Source: Naumannella halotolerans
GTDB taxonomy: Bacteria; Actinomycetota; Actinomycetes; Propionibacteriales; Propionibacteriaceae
Length of the DNA: 64,000 nucleotides
Direction: 5' to 3'
NCBI RefSeq assembly: GCF_004364645.1
Contig: NZ_SOAW01000001.1
Coordinates: 1,550,001-1,614,000 of the forward strand
In this document: piece by piece, positions 19,468 through 29,333 of the stretch
Layout of the letters: each line of letters opens with the position of its first letter
Numbering within the stretch: position 1 is the stretch's first letter
Program-made: the position numbers and the translations under genes
Notes under the pieces: model-generated
Seen by the model: the letters and a program-made list of their open reading frames with translations, nothing else
Told to the model about the DNA's origin: nothing
The model's database searches: none

Positions 19468-19520
19468 GTTCCGCAGGTATCGCACCCATTCGGGTGCCAG
19501 AGCTGCGATACCTGCGGAAC
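19468..19520. repeat. 53-bp palindromic element between otsB and otsA
   Basis: Two perfect 17-bp inverted arms (19468-19484 and 19504-19520) enclose 19 nt. A competing 6-bp hairpin, GCACCC-ATTC-GGGTGC (19482-19497), shares part of the left arm, so two alternative folds exist. It lies between the divergent trehalose genes, 58 bp before the otsA start. It could be a REP/MITE-like repeat, a regulatory hairpin or a very long operator. Confidence 0.7.
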
Positions 19521-19577
19521 AGACCCTGGGGAGGAAGCGATTCGGCACTGGCTAGGGTGGAGGCTGCAGGGCAGGCG

Positions 19578-21002
19578 ATGAGGGAGAAGAAGTTGGCGTC
19601 GAAGAGCTCCGGTCAGAAAGCCGATTTCGTGGTGGTGGCGAACCGCCTCCCGGTCGATCGGGTGATCAACTCCGACGGGTCTGTCGACTGGCGTACCTCA
19701 CCGGGTGGCCTGGTGACCGCCCTGGAACCGGTCATGCGGGCACAGAACGGCGCCTGGGTCGGCTGGCACGGCGCACCGGACGAGAAGCTGGAGCCGTTCA
19801 ACAACAACGGCCTGGAACTGGTGCCGGTGGAGTTGAGCACCCACGAGATCGCCGAGTACTACGAGGGCTTCTCCAATGCCACCTTGTGGCCGCTGTACCA
19901 CGACGTGGTGGCCCACCCGAAGTTCCATCGTGAGTGGTGGGTCGAGTACAAGAAGGTCAACCAGCGTTTCGCCGAACGGACCGCCGAGGTGGCCGACACG
20001 AACGCTGTCGTCTGGGTGCAGGACTACCAGCTCTCCCTGGTGCCGCAGATGCTGCGCGACCTGCGGCCGGACCTGCGGATCGGCTTCTTCCTGCACATCC
20101 CGTTCCCGCCGCCGGAGCTGTATCGCCAGTTGCCGTGGCGGAACTCGATCCTGCGCGGCATGCTCGGCGCCGACATCGTCGGCTTCCAGCTGCCGGGCGG
20201 GGCGAACAACTTCTGCGAGCTGGTACGGCGGCAGCTGAAGCTGCCGGTGCAGCGGCACGAGGTGACGATGCCCGATGACCGTCGGGTGCTGGCCCGGGCC
20301 TACCCGATCTCGATCGACGCCCAGGGGTTCGCCGAGCTCGCCGCCTCCGCTCCGGTGCAGGAACGTGCCGCGCAGATCCGGCGCGATCTGGGGAACCCGT
20401 CGACGCTGGTGCTGGGGATCGACCGGTTGGACTACACCAAGGGTCTGCGGCAGCGTCTGCGGGCCTTCGGTGAGCTGGTCTCGGAGGGGGCGCTGTCGCC
20501 CTCCGACTCGGTCTTCCTGCAGGTCGCCAACCCCTCGCGGGAGCGGGTCGAGGAGTACCGCCGGTTGCGTGACGACATCGACATGCTGGTCGGCCGGCTG
20601 AACGGCAATGTCGGCACCATCGGCCATCCGCCGATCACCTATCTGCACACCAGCTATCCCCGCGAGGAGATGGCGGCGATGTACGTGGCGGCCGATGTGA
20701 TGATGGTGACCCCGTTGCGCGACGGGATGAACCTGGTCGCGAAGGAGTTCGTCGCCTCCCGTACCGACAACACCGGCGCGCTGGTGCTGAGCGAGTTCGC
20801 CGGAGCAGCCCGGGAGTTGAAGCAGGCGTACCTGGTCAACCCCTATGACATCGACGGGATGAAGGAAGGGCTGATGACCGCCATCCAGGACAGCCCGGCG
20901 GCGAAGACGAAGCGGATGAAGGCCATGCGCAAACATGTCTTCGAACACGACATCAACCACTGGGCCGATGAGGTGCTGCGGGACCTCGGCGCCGATCTGT
21001 GA
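19578..21002 (+). CDS. otsA: Trehalose-6-phosphate synthase
   Basis: A 474-residue GT20 glycosyltransferase making trehalose-6-phosphate from a nucleotide-glucose and glucose-6-phosphate. Motifs: [11 protein letters not shown] at the N-terminus, SPGGLVTAL (41-49), [37 protein letters not shown] and [16 protein letters not shown] start at ATG 19578 (MREKKLASK), with GCAGG just upstream. The frame is open to 19437, but that extension runs through the 53-bp hairpin. Confidence 0.94.
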   Translation: MREKKLASKSSGQKADFVVVANRLPVDRVINSDGSVDWRTSPGGLVTALEPVMRAQNGAWVGWHGAPDEKLEPFNNNGLELVPVELSTHEIAEYYEGFSNATLWPLYHDVVAHPKFHREWWVEYKKVNQRFAERTAEVADTNAVVWVQDYQLSLVPQMLRDLRPDLRIGFFLHIPFPPPELYRQLPWRNSILRGMLGADIVGFQLPGGANNFCELVRRQLKLPVQRHEVTMPDDRRVLARAYPISIDAQGFAELAASAPVQERAAQIRRDLGNPSTLVLGIDRLDYTKGLRQRLRAFGELVSEGALSPSDSVFLQVANPSRERVEEYRRLRDDIDMLVGRLNGNVGTIGHPPITYLHTSYPREEMAAMYVAADVMMVTPLRDGMNLVAKEFVASRTDNTGALVLSEFAGAARELKQAYLVNPYDIDGMKEGLMTAIQDSPAAKTKRMKAMRKHVFEHDINHWADEVLRDLGADL

Positions 21003-21025
21003 GGTACGGCCCGGGGTGAGCAGGT

Positions 21026-22150
21026 TCAGCCCAGCAGGTCGCTGACCAGCGCCCGCAGCAGCGCCGTCCGCGGCGGGATCTGATCGACCAGCACGTGCTC
21101 GTCGGCCGCATGTGCCCCGCCGCCGGCCGCTCCCAGACCGTCCAGGGTGGGTACGCCCAGGGCGGCGGTGAAGTTGCCGTCCGAGGCCCCGCCGACCGAG
21201 ACCGCGCGGGGTTCCGGCAGCCCCAGTCGCTGCGCGATCGCCACGGTACGGTCGAGGAGGTCCTGCGACATCGCCGGTTCCAGCGGTGGCCGGTTGATGC
21301 CACCGGCGATGCTGATCTCCGCACCGGCCTGCGGCACCAGCGCCGCGAACGCGCGATCGACGCGTTCCTGTTCGGCGACCGTGGCGGCACGGACGTCGAC
21401 GGCGAACTCGGCCCGGTCGGGCACGGTGTTCTGGGTCTGACCACCGGTGGCCAGGGTCGGTGTCACCGTGGTGCCGAGCGCGGTGTCGGACAGCTCGGCC
21501 ACGGCGATCACCTGGTGGGCCAGCTCGACAGTGGCGTTGATCCCGTTCTCCGGTTCCAGTCCGGCATGGGCTGCCTTGCCGGCGAGCTGCACCTGGTAGA
21601 TCGACGTACCCTTGCGGCCGATCTTCAACGCCCCGTCGGCGCTGGCCTCCAGCACCAGGGCGGCGACGGCGCCGCGGGCGGTCTCCTCGATCAGGCCCCG
21701 CGAGCTGGGTGAGCCGAGCTCCTCGTCACCGGTGACCAGCAGGGTCAGCCCGACATCGCGACGGTCGACGAACTGGGCGGCCACATGCATCGCCATCACC
21801 AGTCCGGTGAGCATGTCGAAACAGCCCGGGCCGGTGAGGATGCCGTCGGTGATCGCGAACGGCCGGTTCGCCAGGGTGCCGAGCGGCCAGACGGTGTCGT
21901 GGTGGGCGAGCAGCACCACCCGCCGGGCGTCGGCCGCGGTGCTGCCGAGTTGCCATCGCAGATGGGTGCAGCCGTCGATCACGATTCGCTCCGGGCTGCT
22001 GCCCAGCCGCTGTTCCCCGAGGCTGCTGATCAGGTCTGCCGATCGGGCGACCGCGGCGAGGTCGGCCGACGGTGATTCGCATTCGATCAGTTGCTGCAGA
22101 TCGTTCAGGATGGCCGTCAGGGACTTGTCGCCCCACTCGAGTTCGTTCAC
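21026..22150 (-). CDS. M20 family metallopeptidase (carboxypeptidase G2-like)
   Basis: A 374-residue zinc peptidase. The first metal histidine lies in VLLAHHDTVWP, the bridging Asp in GPGCFDMLTG, the catalytic Glu in VTGDEELGSP, and the dimerisation domain begins at GRKGTSIYQVQLAGKAAHAG. A conserved GGASDGNF follows. The family includes carboxypeptidase G2 and related amidohydrolases acting on N-acyl amino acids or peptides. The substrate cannot be told. Its start is 56 bp from the left repeat of the tRNA-Asn island. Confidence 0.88.
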   Translation of the reverse strand: MNELEWGDKSLTAILNDLQQLIECESPSADLAAVARSADLISSLGEQRLGSSPERIVIDGCTHLRWQLGSTAADARRVVLLAHHDTVWPLGTLANRPFAITDGILTGPGCFDMLTGLVMAMHVAAQFVDRRDVGLTLLVTGDEELGSPSSRGLIEETARGAVAALVLEASADGALKIGRKGTSIYQVQLAGKAAHAGLEPENGINATVELAHQVIAVAELSDTALGTTVTPTLATGGQTQNTVPDRAEFAVDVRAATVAEQERVDRAFAALVPQAGAEISIAGGINRPPLEPAMSQDLLDRTVAIAQRLGLPEPRAVSVGGASDGNFTAALGVPTLDGLGAAGGGAHAADEHVLVDQIPPRTALLRALVSDLLG

Positions 22151-22205
22151 CCCGGCACGCTATCGCGGATGGTCCCGGGCCCCGGATCGGGGCTGGTGGA
22201 GGTGG

Positions 22206-22245
22206 TGGCTCCCCCGGTTGGACTCGAACCAACAACCCTTCGATT
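22206..22245 (-). repeat. Left attachment repeat (copy of the 3' half of tRNA-Asn)
   Basis: Forty bases are identical to 25824-25863. They hold the encoded CCA end, 3' acceptor strand, T arm, variable loop and 3' anticodon stem of tRNA-Asn, ending just after the anticodon. The rest of the tRNA is missing here, so this is a truncated copy of the kind left by integration at a tRNA 3' end. Confidence 0.92.
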
Positions 22246-22954
22246 TTCTCACGGCCCTCGGTTGAAGCCGTCGCGACAGCCCCGGTGTTAATCAGGACAG
22301 GGATTTCGGACAAGGCGAGATGAGTGGAGGCGGGTGCAGATGAGCACAAATAGGTGAGTTAGAGCATAGGTCAGACCATAGGAGTTGCTGATGCATCTGG
22401 TGTCTTGCCTGAGTACGCGGCATGCCGCCGTCACCGGTTGGCCAGGCCGATTCGTCGCGTGCGATAACCATCCGTAGCCTCGGGGGTAGGTCGAACGACA
22501 CGAACCGACCGACTCCTCACCTGCGTAGCCAAGTGATCTGACCTGAATGATCGGAGTCCGATGTTCTCGTGCTCGCGGATGCGCACGCCGCGGATCGCCG
22601 GTGCTTCGGAGCTGACTGCGCGAAGTCATTCTTTGGCTGCGCGCTATCACCGATCTGATCGATGAGCAGCGCCTCGGGAATGACGTCGCCGTGATCTTCG
22701 GTGGAGTAGCTGCTGGGCTTGGTCTTGGTGACGAACGGGCCGGAGTAGATCGCGTTGCGCAGCTCTTGCCGGATCTGGTGGGGCTCGGCCTCAGATGCAA
22801 CGGCACGATGGGCGGCGGCCTAGTAATGGACTTGATGTCGTCATCCCTGACGACCAGCGAGTCGGGCGAGCCCTTCCACGTCCAGCAGGCCAAGTAGTAT
22901 CGGGGAACAAGGAAACGCTGTCGGAACATCCATCGCTAATCAGGGGGAAACCAG
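22246..22954. other. Decayed sequence inside the island, left side
   Basis: About 700 bp with no convincing gene. On the minus strand several short open stretches in different frames look like a broken coding sequence (for example QELRNAIYSGPFVTKTKPSSY near 22700), but I do not recognise the family and stops interrupt every frame. It may be a degraded integrase or cargo gene. Confidence 0.45.
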
Positions 22955-24738
22955 TTGCACACTCTCACGGGTAAACGTGTCGCCAAGTTTGCGCGCGATT
23001 TTGGCTTCGCGGTATCAGAGGATAAGCAGTTCGAGCTCTATGTTGCTGCCAACTACCTCTATCCGTATCTACGGGACGATGTGGACAAGATCGAGCGGTC
23101 CGTCCACGGAGGAGGGTCGGACGAGGGAATCGACATCGCTGCCATAGTCGTCAACGGGCAGCTCGTGTTCGAACCCTCGGAAATCGAAGAGCTGATCTCA
23201 GAGCAGGCCTCGAACACCGCACGAGTCATCTTCATCCAGGCCAAGACGAGCGAGTCTTACGACGCAAAACTGATCTCAAAGTTCCTCCATGGGATCGAGT
23301 CAGTCACGAAGTACGCGATAAACCCGCAGAGTATTGCTCTCCCTGCCGCGCTAGTGGACCTCGCAGCACTGATCGACAAGATTGCCGAGAACGGTGACAA
23401 GTTCCAGGAAACACGAATCCCGTGTGAAGTGTTCTACGTCACAACCAGCGGGCACGACGGGGCTGATGCACGCAAAGAACTGCAGGTCACTGAGGCGGTT
23501 CACCGGATCAACGAACTCGGGGTGTATTCGGAACCCTTCGAGTTGAAAACTCACGGACACGATGCACTGGCAGCGAAGCTGAAGGAACGACACGGGCCAC
23601 AAAACATTCGGTTTGAGTTCACGAAGCGGCAGACTATCCCGGCCACCGAACGTGTGAGTGAGGCCTACATCGGCCTGCTATCTGGAACGGAAGCGCTGAA
23701 GCTGTTAACCGACGAGACTGGCGCCATCCGGCCCGGTATCTTCGATGACAATGTGCGGCTCGATCTCGGAGCGCACAACACTGTCAACATGCGAATCACT
23801 CGAACCCTCGAAAGCGAGGAACGTGAACAGTTCCCGTTCCTGAACAACGGTCTGACGATCATCGCTAGCTCTCTTAGGGGAGCTGGAGACAAGTTCTTCA
23901 TATCTGGCTACCAGATCGTGAACGGCGGGCAGACGAGCCATCAGCTGGTCAGATGGGCGGCGAGCCGGAGGGTCAGAGAGAACCCGGAACTCTTGTCCGA
24001 TCTCTGGATTCCAGTGAAGGTTGTCAGTTCGGAAGATGCAAGCGTGCGAACCAGTGTAGCGATTGCTACGAACCTCCAAACTGCGATCGGTTCGACGGAC
24101 ATCCAGGCGAGTTCGCAGACCGCCAAGGACGTGGAGGAGTATTTCACCCAGACAGGTGCCGATGGTCTGCGCTACCTGCGTCAGGTGCAGCACGCCGCAC
24201 TCGACTTTCCGAGGACGCGGGTCGTCACTACGCCAGAGCTCAACGGGCAGTCGCCGCGACGCTCTTCGGCGAATCCTTCCGAGCGATCGGTTCACCCAAG
24301 GAACTCGAAGCCGAGGATTCCTTCGTGTGGGGTAGCTATTCAGTCGAGGCGTATTACTACGCCGCCTGGATCCTCTACCGGGTGGATCGATACTTCGCTC
24401 GCAATCCCGACTCCACAACCCTGAAGGCGGCGAAGTATCACATCGCCATGATGGTCTCTGTCATCATCAATCCGCAGATAGCAGCGGTGTTCGAAGCAAA
24501 AGATCTCGAATCCGCTAAGTCTCGGCTTGCCTCGGCAAAGAGGGTTCAGTTCAAGGTCACCGACTCTAACCGGATCGAACTCGCCATCTCCAAGGCCATG
24601 GAGCTAGCCTCAGCACAGTTTCAGACCGTTCTCTCTGAGGGGCGAAGCCTCCGGAAGGACGATGTGCGAAACCGACGCCATCAGGAAGCTCTCCTAGAGA
24701 AGGCGAAGGCGGTGCAGCCGAAGGCGCGGTCGCGTTGA
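22955..24738 (+). pseudogene. AIPR-family (abortive infection) protein, broken by one frameshift
   Basis: Starts at TTG 22955 with AGGGGG 7 nt upstream. The first frame covers about 430 residues. Homologous sequence then continues in the -1 frame from 24244 to the stop at 24738, together about 594 residues, so one base appears lost near 24244. The N-terminal domain has GID (58-60) and QAK (95-97), a PD-(D/E)XK-like nuclease pattern. The AIPR core follows, with FLNNGLTI (295-302) and QIVNGGQTS (320-328). AIPR proteins are linked to phage resistance by abortive infection. No slippery heptamer is at the junction, so mutation or sequencing error is more likely than programmed shifting. Confidence 0.75.
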
Positions 24739-25823
24739 CGGCGCAAAGAATGCCCGGGGACGACCCCCTCGATATCCTCGGCCTTCTCGTCTATCGCATC
24801 AGCTCGTCGCGCCCACCCTAACGGCCTCAGCGTTGACTGCGGAAGTCGCCGTCGCCGGCGAGGTAGTCCCATTTCCAATGATGGATGTTGACGACGCCCT
24901 TACCGCTGACTTCCTCCGTCTCGAGAACGAACTATTCCCATTGGCGCGAGTCTCGGTCGCGTCGGACTTCGCGTCGTGCAACTCCGAGAGCGTCGGTAGT
25001 ACGAGTACAGCACCGGGTTACTGTCGGGAGCGTATGAAGATGAGACAAACTCCTTGAGTCCGAGGCCAACGAAGCGAAGAGCGAAGAAACTCGTTGAAGT
25101 TGGACCACTCGAGGTCGTCGCATGGCAGCAAGACGACCTCAGCACGGACACATGGGCGTCGTACTCGATAGAAGCGTTGACCTCGCTCTACGTCAGCCCA
25201 CCGTGCGTGAAAACTCCTCGTTTTCGACCGTCTTGGCCGCGTTAAGGCTCGAAGTCCGACGCACGACTGTAGACATGCCCCCCCTGTGACCTGTGCACCA
25301 CCCGGGTCGGGCGCGGACTTCCCTCGTAGGGTCATCGTATCGGCGAGTGCCGACAGCGTAGAGAGACGAGCCCGCGTCGCGACGCGCCCAAGGCGCCCAT
25401 TCTTCGCGACGCTCGTCGGAGACGTAGCCGATGTTGCCTCGCCACTGTTCCGCTGTCTTCCACAGCGTTGAACGTCAACGTCAACGTCGACTGGGTGGGA
25501 GCCTGCCCTGGTGCGAGCAACGCGCGCTAGTTGGCGCACCAAGATCGCTACAAGGCTCAACCGACCCGAGCGATATCGTCCGGCGATCCTCGCGACCCAT
25601 GGGACACAGACAGGACAGCAGTCCCTCAGACAACTGGGCTGAGCACACAGCTCGTGAGCTCAGCTCACCAGACCCCTCGCCACAGTAGGGAGCCTACTCG
25701 CTGGGTTCCAATCCACCGAAACCCTGCATCCGCCAGCTAGAGCATAGGAATGAGCATAGGGTCAGCAAAACTGTGTTGTGCGAACGACCGCAATCTCGGC
25801 GTTTTACCTAGTCACGCGGCATT
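24739..25823. other. Non-coding or decayed sequence, right side of the island
   Basis: About 1.1 kb. Short open frames (24833-25057 +, 25018-25560 -) carry no motif I recognise, have no good ribosome sites and disagree in strand. They could be remnants of a second cargo gene. The right end has two GAGCATAGG repeats close to the tRNA. Confidence 0.4.
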
Positions 25824-25899
25824 TGGCTCCCCCGGTTGGACTCGAACCAACAACCCTTCGATTAACAGTCGAATGCTCTGCCAATTGAGCTACAGGGGA
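25824..25899 (-). tRNA. tRNA-Asn (GTT), CCA encoded
   Basis: The reverse complement folds as a full tRNA. The acceptor is TCCCCTG/CGGGGGA, the anticodon loop CTGTTAA with anticodon GTT, the T arm TTGG-TTCGAGT-CCAA, and the discriminator G is followed by an encoded CCA (25826-25824). The 3' 40 nt are duplicated at 22206-22245, marking this tRNA as the integration target. Confidence 0.96.
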
Positions 25900-25930
25900 T
25901 CGCTTGACGCGAGAAGAAACTCTAGCAGCT

Positions 25931-26437
25931 TCACCCCGAGATGTCGTATTCGGCCCGGACCCGTTCCAGGGCGTGGTCGACCCGGGCAGCGACCTCGGGG
26001 TCGGAGAGCCGGGTCCCGCGCATCGGCGTGGCCCGCCACAGCAGTGGTGCGTCGGGATCGGCCAGGTTCCGCCGCCCGCTGATCACCACGCCGTCGTCGG
26101 TGCCGTCGATGTCGATCCGTTCCCGGGCGACGATGGTGGCGTTCACCCGGTCGATGAACGCATCCGGCAGCTGGCCGACCTCGCGCAGCCGCAGCGTCCC
26201 CGGCCGGCCGTCCACCGTGGTCCAGCGCAGTTGTCGAAGTTCGGCGTTCCAGCCACCGTGGCCGACGTGATGCCACAGCAGCTCGCGCCAGTCGTTACCG
26301 TGCCCCCAGACCAGCCGGTCCGGCAATGCCACACACCACTGGTCGTCCTCGGTACGTCCCCAGGCCAGCGGCCGGACCCGCCGCCCCGTTCGCGCGGACA
26401 GCACCGCCCGGATGTCGCGGTCGAGTCGTCTCCACAC
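25931..26437 (-). CDS. Conserved actinobacterial protein of unknown function (168 aa)
   Basis: A soluble 168-residue protein starting at GTG 26437. Features include LPDRLVWGHGNDWRELLWHHV, WNAELRQLRWTTVDG, LPDAFIDRVNATIVARERI, then VVISGRRN and LSDPEVAARVDHALERVR near the end. This layout recalls an unnamed actinobacterial family of 160-175 residues. I know no function. The long open frame upstream to 26743 overlaps the sigma gene and is not coding. Same strand as sigma and dnaG, 32 bp after the sigma stop. Confidence 0.7.
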   Translation of the reverse strand: MWRRLDRDIRAVLSARTGRRVRPLAWGRTEDDQWCVALPDRLVWGHGNDWRELLWHHVGHGGWNAELRQLRWTTVDGRPGTLRLREVGQLPDAFIDRVNATIVARERIDIDGTDDGVVISGRRNLADPDAPLLWRATPMRGTRLSDPEVAARVDHALERVRAEYDISG

Positions 26438-26469
26438 AGGTCCAGTCTCCCACCCGCTGTGACGGCAGG

Positions 26470-27282
26470 TCAGGCTGCATCGCGTCGCAGGCGCGCCAAG
26501 GCCTGCGTCTCCAGTTGGCGTACCTCGGGCACCGAGATGCCGAGTTGGCGGGCCGTCGCCGGGCGGCTCAGGACGGCACCGGTGAACCCGAAGCGGAGCT
26601 CCACGACCCGGCGCTGGTCCTCGGCCAACCGGCCGAGCAGCCTCGCCCCGGTCGCCCGGTCGATCACCGCCAGCAAGGCGGTGTCGGCGATCGGGTCCGA
26701 GGGTTCGGCCACCTGGTCGATCGGTACGGGGAGGTGGTCGCACCGCCGCGCGTCGGTCCGCGCCGAGGATGGCACCGCCGGCCCGAGCACACTTTCGAAG
26801 CCGGCCCCGTCGTTCACCCGGCGCGATCGACGGCGAGCGATCGCCACACCGATCGGCAACTCCCCCGCCCGGGTGCAGACGGCGGTGGAGATCCGCGAGC
26901 GGGCCTGCACCGCAACCCAGGCACCCAGCCGGACACCACGGCGATGATCGAATCTGTCGACCGCATCGAGCAGCCCGAGCACCCCCTCGGCGAAGAGCTC
27001 GGCGACCGGCACCGGTGAACTGCTGGCGGCCTCCCGGGCGATCGCTGCCACCAGTCGGAGATTGCCGATCACCATCACTTCCCGGGCATTGCGACCGAGT
27101 GCCACCAGTTCACCGAGCTCGTCGCTGGTGGCCACCTGACAGTTCGCCTCGGCCAGCAGGTACGCGGCGTGGACCGCCACCTCCCAGCGGAGGGCGAGTT
27201 CGATCTCCTGACCGTGACTGAGCAGGTCATGTCGGAGCAGCTGTGCCGGGATCGTCCCCGGCGTGAGGAGGGGTGCTGTCAT
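26470..27282 (-). CDS. Sigma-70 family RNA polymerase sigma factor
   Basis: A 270-residue sigma factor. Region 2 is seen as MVIGNLRLVAAIAREAA, ELFAEGVLGLLDAVDRFDHRRG and LGAWVAVQARSRI. Region 4 is at the C-terminus, LGRLAEDQRRVVELRFGF with the HTH ATARQLGISVPEVRQLETQALARLR. Start ATG 27282 has GAGGA 7 nt upstream. Alternative starts to 27345 are possible. Region 1.1 is lacking, as in group 2 (SigB/HrdB-related) factors. It lies downstream of dnaG on the same strand, recalling the dnaG-rpoD arrangement of the macromolecular synthesis operon. Confidence 0.87.
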   Translation of the reverse strand: MTAPLLTPGTIPAQLLRHDLLSHGQEIELALRWEVAVHAAYLLAEANCQVATSDELGELVALGRNAREVMVIGNLRLVAAIAREAASSSPVPVAELFAEGVLGLLDAVDRFDHRRGVRLGAWVAVQARSRISTAVCTRAGELPIGVAIARRRSRRVNDGAGFESVLGPAVPSSARTDARRCDHLPVPIDQVAEPSDPIADTALLAVIDRATGARLLGRLAEDQRRVVELRFGFTGAVLSRPATARQLGISVPEVRQLETQALARLRRDAA

Positions 27283-27464
27283 GAGCTCATCCTCGACAGC
27301 CACACCGGGCTCGCCAAGATCAACTCGAGGATCTGTGGTTAGCACCCGGACAACAACCCGACACCGCTCAGCCCCACCCCGTAGACACCGCCGGAGCCGG
27401 GGACCACACCCGACAGGCCCGTGTCCGAATGATCCGTGTCCGAACGCTCCCGGGGAGCGGCAGG

Positions 27465-29333
27465 TCAGGAATCGATGCCGACGCTGCGCGCCTGCAGGTC
27501 CTTGCGCCGATTCTCCAGCACCAGCAGATCGGCGAACATCTGGTTGTAGGCCGTCTGTTGATCAACCGGGTTGGTCCGTTGCAGTTTCGACTTCAGGTCC
27601 GCGATCGCACGTACCGTGCTGAGCAACCGCAACTTCGCCGCATAGGCCTGGACGTACTTCTGGTCCGGGGTGCTCAACAACGGCTGCACCGCCAAGGAGG
27701 CGATCAGGTGTTCCAGCGCGGCCGCGGCCGGGCCCTCCCCCAGGTGGGTACGCAACCGGACCAACCAGTCCTCGCCCCCGCGTCCGGTGGCATCGGTCGC
27801 CTTCACCGCCGAGAACAGTGCGGCATAGGCCGGATGGGTGAAGTCGGAGCCCTGCAGCTCCTCCCAGCTGGGTGAGAACAACTCCGGTTGCTGCACCAAC
27901 AACTGACACGTACCCCGCTCCACCGAGAGTGCCCGGTCGGTCGGGTCGGGCAGCAGCGACAGCTCCGGCGGGCGTTCGTGCTCCTCGGCCGGCTCCGGCG
28001 CCGGTTCGGTGTGCCGGCTGGCGGCGCGACCGACCTCCCGGCGTACCTCCTCGACGTCCAAACCGATCATGCCGGCCAGCTCACGGGCGTAACCGTTGAC
28101 CAGCGAAACATCGCGGATGCTGCTGACCAGCGGTGCCGCAGCCCGCATCGCTGCGGTCCGGCCCTCGGCCCGGTCAAGATCGAAACCGGCGATCACATTG
28201 CCCATCACGAAGCGGTACAGCGGGATCCGCCGGGCGACCAGTTCACGCACCGCCGCCGGCCCGTGCTGCAACCGCAGGTCACAGGGATCGAGACCGGTCG
28301 GTTCGATCGCCACATAGGTCTGGGAGATGAAGTTCTTGTCCCCGGAGAAGACCTTCAGCGCGGCCTTCTGCCCGGCCGCGTCACCGTCGAAGGTGAAGAT
28401 CACCTCACCGTGGAAGGAGTCGTGGTTGCCCATCAGCCGTTGCAGCACCCGAGCATGATCATCACCGAAGGCCGTCCCGCAGGAGGCGACCGCGGTCTCC
28501 ACCCCCGACAGGTGGGCCGCCATCACATCGGTGTAGCCCTCGACCACCACGGCCTGGGACTGTTTGCCGATCGCCTGCCGTGCCAGGTCGAGGCCGTAGA
28601 GCACATGCGACTTCTTGTAGACCGGCGTCTCGGGGGTGTTGATGTACTTGGCCGGCAGCCGGTCGTCGTCGTAGAGCCGCCGACCGCCGAAACCGAGCAC
28701 CGAGGAACCGGAGTCGCGGATCGGCCACAGCAGCCGGCCGTTGAAGAAGTCCCAGCCCTTGTTCCGGACCAGCCCGGCGGCCTGCAGATCGGGCTCGGAG
28801 AAACCCTTGCCGCGCAGGTACGTACCGAGCTCGCGGCCACCGCGCGGGGCGTAACCGACACCGAACCGCTCGGCTGCTGCCCGGTCGAAACCACGCTGGT
28901 CGAGGAACTGTCGGGCCTGCAGCGCCTCCGGCCCGCGGAGCTGGGCGGCGAACCATTCCGCCGCCGCCGCATTGGCCTCCAGGATCCGCATCCGCTGGCC
29001 CCGCTCGGCGCGGACGCCGGGATCGTCCTCGGTGTAGCGCAGCTGGATACCGGTCTTGTCGGCCAGCCGCTCGACGGCCTCGGTGAAGCTGAGGTTGTCG
29101 ATCTTCTGCAGGAAGGTGATCACATCACCGCCCTCACCGCAGCCGAAGCAGTAGAAGAAGCCACGCGAGGGGGTGACCTGGAAGCTCGGGGTCTTCTCGT
29201 CGTGGAAGGGGCACAGACCCTTCTGCGATCCGCCGCCGGCCTTCTTCAGCGTGACGTAGGTGCCGATGATGTCGTCGATCCGGGCGCGCTCACGCACCTC
29301 GGCGATGTCATCTGGGTGTATCCGGCCAACCAC
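27465..29333 (-). CDS. dnaG: DNA primase
   Basis: A 622-residue primase that makes RNA primers at the replication fork. The zinc-binding domain has CPFH and CFGC within the first 70 residues. The TOPRIM core has VVVEGYTDV and FTFDGDAAGQKAA. A helicase-binding C-terminal domain follows. GTG 29333 gives GRIHPDDIAEVRERARID, matching family N-termini. It has no clear ribosome site. Confidence 0.97.
   Translation of the reverse strand: MVGRIHPDDIAEVRERARIDDIIGTYVTLKKAGGGSQKGLCPFHDEKTPSFQVTPSRGFFYCFGCGEGGDVITFLQKIDNLSFTEAVERLADKTGIQLRYTEDDPGVRAERGQRMRILEANAAAAEWFAAQLRGPEALQARQFLDQRGFDRAAAERFGVGYAPRGGRELGTYLRGKGFSEPDLQAAGLVRNKGWDFFNGRLLWPIRDSGSSVLGFGGRRLYDDDRLPAKYINTPETPVYKKSHVLYGLDLARQAIGKQSQAVVVEGYTDVMAAHLSGVETAVASCGTAFGDDHARVLQRLMGNHDSFHGEVIFTFDGDAAGQKAALKVFSGDKNFISQTYVAIEPTGLDPCDLRLQHGPAAVRELVARRIPLYRFVMGNVIAGFDLDRAEGRTAAMRAAAPLVSSIRDVSLVNGYARELAGMIGLDVEEVRREVGRAASRHTEPAPEPAEEHERPPELSLLPDPTDRALSVERGTCQLLVQQPELFSPSWEELQGSDFTHPAYAALFSAVKATDATGRGGEDWLVRLRTHLGEGPAAAALEHLIASLAVQPLLSTPDQKYVQAYAAKLRLLSTVRAIADLKSKLQRTNPVDQQTAYNQMFADLLVLENRRKDLQARSVGIDS

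Larger units (their letters stand above)
22206..25863. mobile_element. Integrated element remnant at tRNA-Asn, about 3.6 kb
   Basis: A 40-bp direct repeat flanks this stretch: the truncated tRNA copy on the left and the intact tRNA-Asn gene on the right. The interior is visibly richer in A/T than its surroundings and uses A/T-ending codons freely. Its only recognisable gene is a frameshifted AIPR-family gene. No integrase, excisionase or replication gene can be read. Short TAGAGCATAGG-type repeats near both ends (22360-22370, 25738-25748, 25752-25760) resemble integrase arm sites. I read it as the decayed remnant of a tyrosine-integrase element carrying a defence gene. Confidence 0.8.

Noticed and set aside
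22206-22290. A second complete tRNA gene
   Set aside because: Only the 3' 40 nt of tRNA-Asn are present. The following bases cannot form the anticodon, D arm or 5' acceptor.
24242-24250. Programmed ribosomal frameshift in the AIPR gene
   Set aside because: No X-XXY-YYZ slippery heptamer or clear downstream structure. A one-base deletion explains it more simply.
25018-25560. 180-codon minus-strand gene in the island
   Set aside because: No ribosome site, no recognisable motif, and Arg/Ser-rich composition. More like decayed DNA.
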